Origin: an uncultured Chlorobiaceae bacterium
GTDB taxonomy: Bacteria > Bacteroidota > Chlorobiia > Chlorobiales > Chlorobiaceae
Direction: 5' to 3'
Assembly (NCBI GenBank): GCA_903820085.1
Contig: CAIJGA010000005.1
Coordinates: forward strand, 1 to 64,000
Length of the DNA stretch: 64,000 nucleotides
The notes beneath the pieces are model-generated. The model was not told where the DNA came from, did not search any database, and was given only the letters and a program-made list of their open reading frames with translations. Of this stretch, positions 62,765 to 64,000 are shown one piece after another; positions within the stretch are counted from its first letter, which is position 1, and every line of letters starts with the position of its first letter. Position numbers and translations under genes: made by a program.

Positions 62765-64000
62765 ATGGAGCTTCAGTTTTACGGTGCAACGGCAAGGGTG
62801 ACCGGTTCATGCCATATCCTCAGGGTAAAGGGGTTAACGGTTTTGATCGATTGCGGACTTATACAGGGTTCAATGGAAGATGAGGCGCTCAATAAAGAAC
62901 CTTTTCCTTTTGATCCGGCCTCCATTGATGCCGTTGTTTTGACACACGGCCATATCGATCACTCCGGACGCATTCCTTATCTCATCAAGCATGGATATCG
63001 TGGTGTGGTTTATGCCCAGCAGGCGACGGTTGATCTTTGCAGGGTACTGCTGCTTGATTCAGCTTCTCTTGCCGAGCGGGACGCGGAGTTTCGCCGGAAG
63101 CACCCGTTAACGAAGCGAGATCAACATGCAGAACCTCTTTATACTCGTGAGGATGCATTGAGGGCCCTGAATTCGATGACCGGCTTGCCGTATCATGAAA
63201 AGCAGGAGATTCTGCCGGGTGTGACCATTCGCTTCAGCGATGCCGGTCATATTCTCGGTTCAGCGCTTGTTGAGGTATGGCTGCAGGAAGATGAGGTTGC
63301 AAGAAAACTTGTTTTCAGTGGTGATGTCGGGCAGTTCGGCTCACCGATCCTCAACGATCCGGAAACGGTTGCGCAGGCTGATGCGGTCATCCTTGAGAGC
63401 ACCTACGGAGATCGTTTGCATCGGGAACTTGAGCTAACCCTTGCCGAAATAGGGGATATTATCCGATCGGCAAGTACCGGACATGGCAATATTATTATTC
63501 CAGCCTTTTCGATCGGCCGAAGTCAGGAGTTGCTCTACCTTTTTGGGCAGTATTATGATGAGTGGGGGCTTGAGCGCTGGCAGGTTTATCTTGACAGTCC
63601 GATGGCTATTGAAGCGAGCCGGATTTACTGGGACTATCCCGAGCTCTATGACAAGGAGGCGGTCGCCTTCCGGCACGACAAAAAGATGATGCTGCGCCTG
63701 AAAAATCTCCATTTTACCCCGACGGTAGAGCAGTCGCAGGCGATCAACGCCATCAAAAGCGGTGCCATCATCATCGCCGGAAGCGGCATGTGCAATGGAG
63801 GCAGGATTCTGCATCATCTGAAGCACCATATACAGCGGCCGGAATGCAGCCTGATCATGACCGGCTTTCAGGCGGAAGGAACACTTGGCCGATCGCTTGT
63901 CAATGGGGACAGGGAGGTCGTTATCCTCGGCAGGAGTTATCCGGTCAAAGCGGCCGTCCACACTATCGGCGGCTTGTCGGCGCATGGCGACCAGAACGAC
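62765..64000 (+). CDS. MBL-fold beta-CASP RNA/nuclease family protein (partial)
   Basis: The gene runs off the right edge; 412 codons are visible with no stop. It is a metallo-beta-lactamase nuclease of the Ysh1p/CPSF73 or RNase J-related type. Blocks: LTHGHIDHSGRIPYLIKHGY (metal HxHxDH), DAGHILGSALVEVW (metal His), FSGDVGQFGSPIL and ILESTYGDRLH. The beta-CASP part is visible in PAFSIGRSQELLYLFGQYYD, LDSPMAIEASRIYWDYPELY, IIIAGSGMCNGGRILHHLKH and GFQAEGTLGRSLVNGD; the last HTIGGLSAHGDQND gives another metal His. It likely processes RNA. ATG at 62765; the upstream ATTATT gap contains no strong Shine-Dalgarno. Confidence 0.9.
   Translation, partial: MELQFYGATARVTGSCHILRVKGLTVLIDCGLIQGSMEDEALNKEPFPFDPASIDAVVLTHGHIDHSGRIPYLIKHGYRGVVYAQQATVDLCRVLLLDSASLAERDAEFRRKHPLTKRDQHAEPLYTREDALRALNSMTGLPYHEKQEILPGVTIRFSDAGHILGSALVEVWLQEDEVARKLVFSGDVGQFGSPILNDPETVAQADAVILESTYGDRLHRELELTLAEIGDIIRSASTGHGNIIIPAFSIGRSQELLYLFGQYYDEWGLERWQVYLDSPMAIEASRIYWDYPELYDKEAVAFRHDKKMMLRLKNLHFTPTVEQSQAINAIKSGAIIIAGSGMCNGGRILHHLKHHIQRPECSLIMTGFQAEGTLGRSLVNGDREVVILGRSYPVKAAVHTIGGLSAHGDQND

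Noticed and set aside
1-64000. CRISPR array, tRNA, rRNA, transposase or integrase
   Set aside because: No regularly spaced repeats, cloverleaf sequences, rRNA signature or recombinase motifs were recognised in reading the window.

Overview
The window reads as ordinary bacterial chromosome: dense genes, few large gaps, house-keeping and accessory genes interleaved. It most resembles a green sulfur bacterium (Chlorobiota, Chlorobium/Pelodictyon-like). The reasons are the family mix (long B12-dependent ribonucleotide reductase, DUF4293 membrane protein next to pdxA and ftsE, outer-membrane barrels, Kdo transferase, tail-specific protease) and several sulfur-amino-acid genes. This is an inference; no photosynthesis gene or rRNA is present to prove it.

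Layout. 0-2.3 kb: a hybrid sensor kinase with a damaged N-terminus. 2.4-5.1 kb: two adjacent genes of unknown family separated by strong hairpins. 5.5-8.4 kb: a secreted FISUMP-domain protein, the dipeptidase PepD and a phage-type lysozyme. 8.6-12 kb: class II ribonucleotide reductase. 12-13.05 kb: a decay zone with a flavoprotein gene and an AbrB-type antitoxin gene, each interrupted by a TAA. 13.07-15.7 kb: homospermidine synthase and a PLP decarboxylase, a two-step polyamine pathway. 15.9-22.5 kb, minus strand: a complete Wadjet (JetABCD) anti-plasmid system, GC-rich, with an AAA/DUF4143 ATPase upstream. 24.2-26.4 kb, minus strand: DUF4293, pdxA and ftsE, tightly packed.

26.6-32.3 kb: an outer-membrane-like barrel, then an amino-acid permease, class III aminotransferase, AhpD-like protein and O-acetylhomoserine sulfhydrylase in one run. 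32.5-36.1 kb: two half-transporters forming an asymmetric ABC exporter. 36.2-41.7 kb: a cyclophilin with a C-terminal frameshift, an HAD phosphatase, a multi-PAS histidine kinase, PhnA, acylphosphatase and a 48-residue DUF2934 protein.

41.9-47.8 kb is the most striking part. On the minus strand cysK is followed by an encapsulin family 2 shell protein carrying an inserted cyclic-nucleotide-binding domain, then a cysteine desulfurase with a ~330-residue low-complexity N-terminal extension, the hallmark of family 2 encapsulin cargo. Alanine dehydrogenase converges on it. Together they suggest a protein nanocompartment in which cysteine made by CysK is desulfurated, storing or delivering sulfur, with alanine recycled by Ald. 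48.2-50.9 kb: an NRAMP-like transporter with altered metal-site motifs, a 58-residue membrane protein, and a soluble PRC-barrel/MgtE_N/CBS protein, probably a cation transporter with a separate gating subunit.

51-64 kb: DUF2127, an ECF sigma factor with a membrane partner, OmpH/Skp, a His-rich secreted peptide, a tail-specific protease, a Lys/Ala/Val-rich secreted peptide, a DUF3570 barrel, Kdo transferase WaaA, a secreted unknown, a DeaD-type RNA helicase, and an MBL/beta-CASP nuclease running off the right edge. No tRNA, rRNA, CRISPR array, transposase or integrase was recognised.
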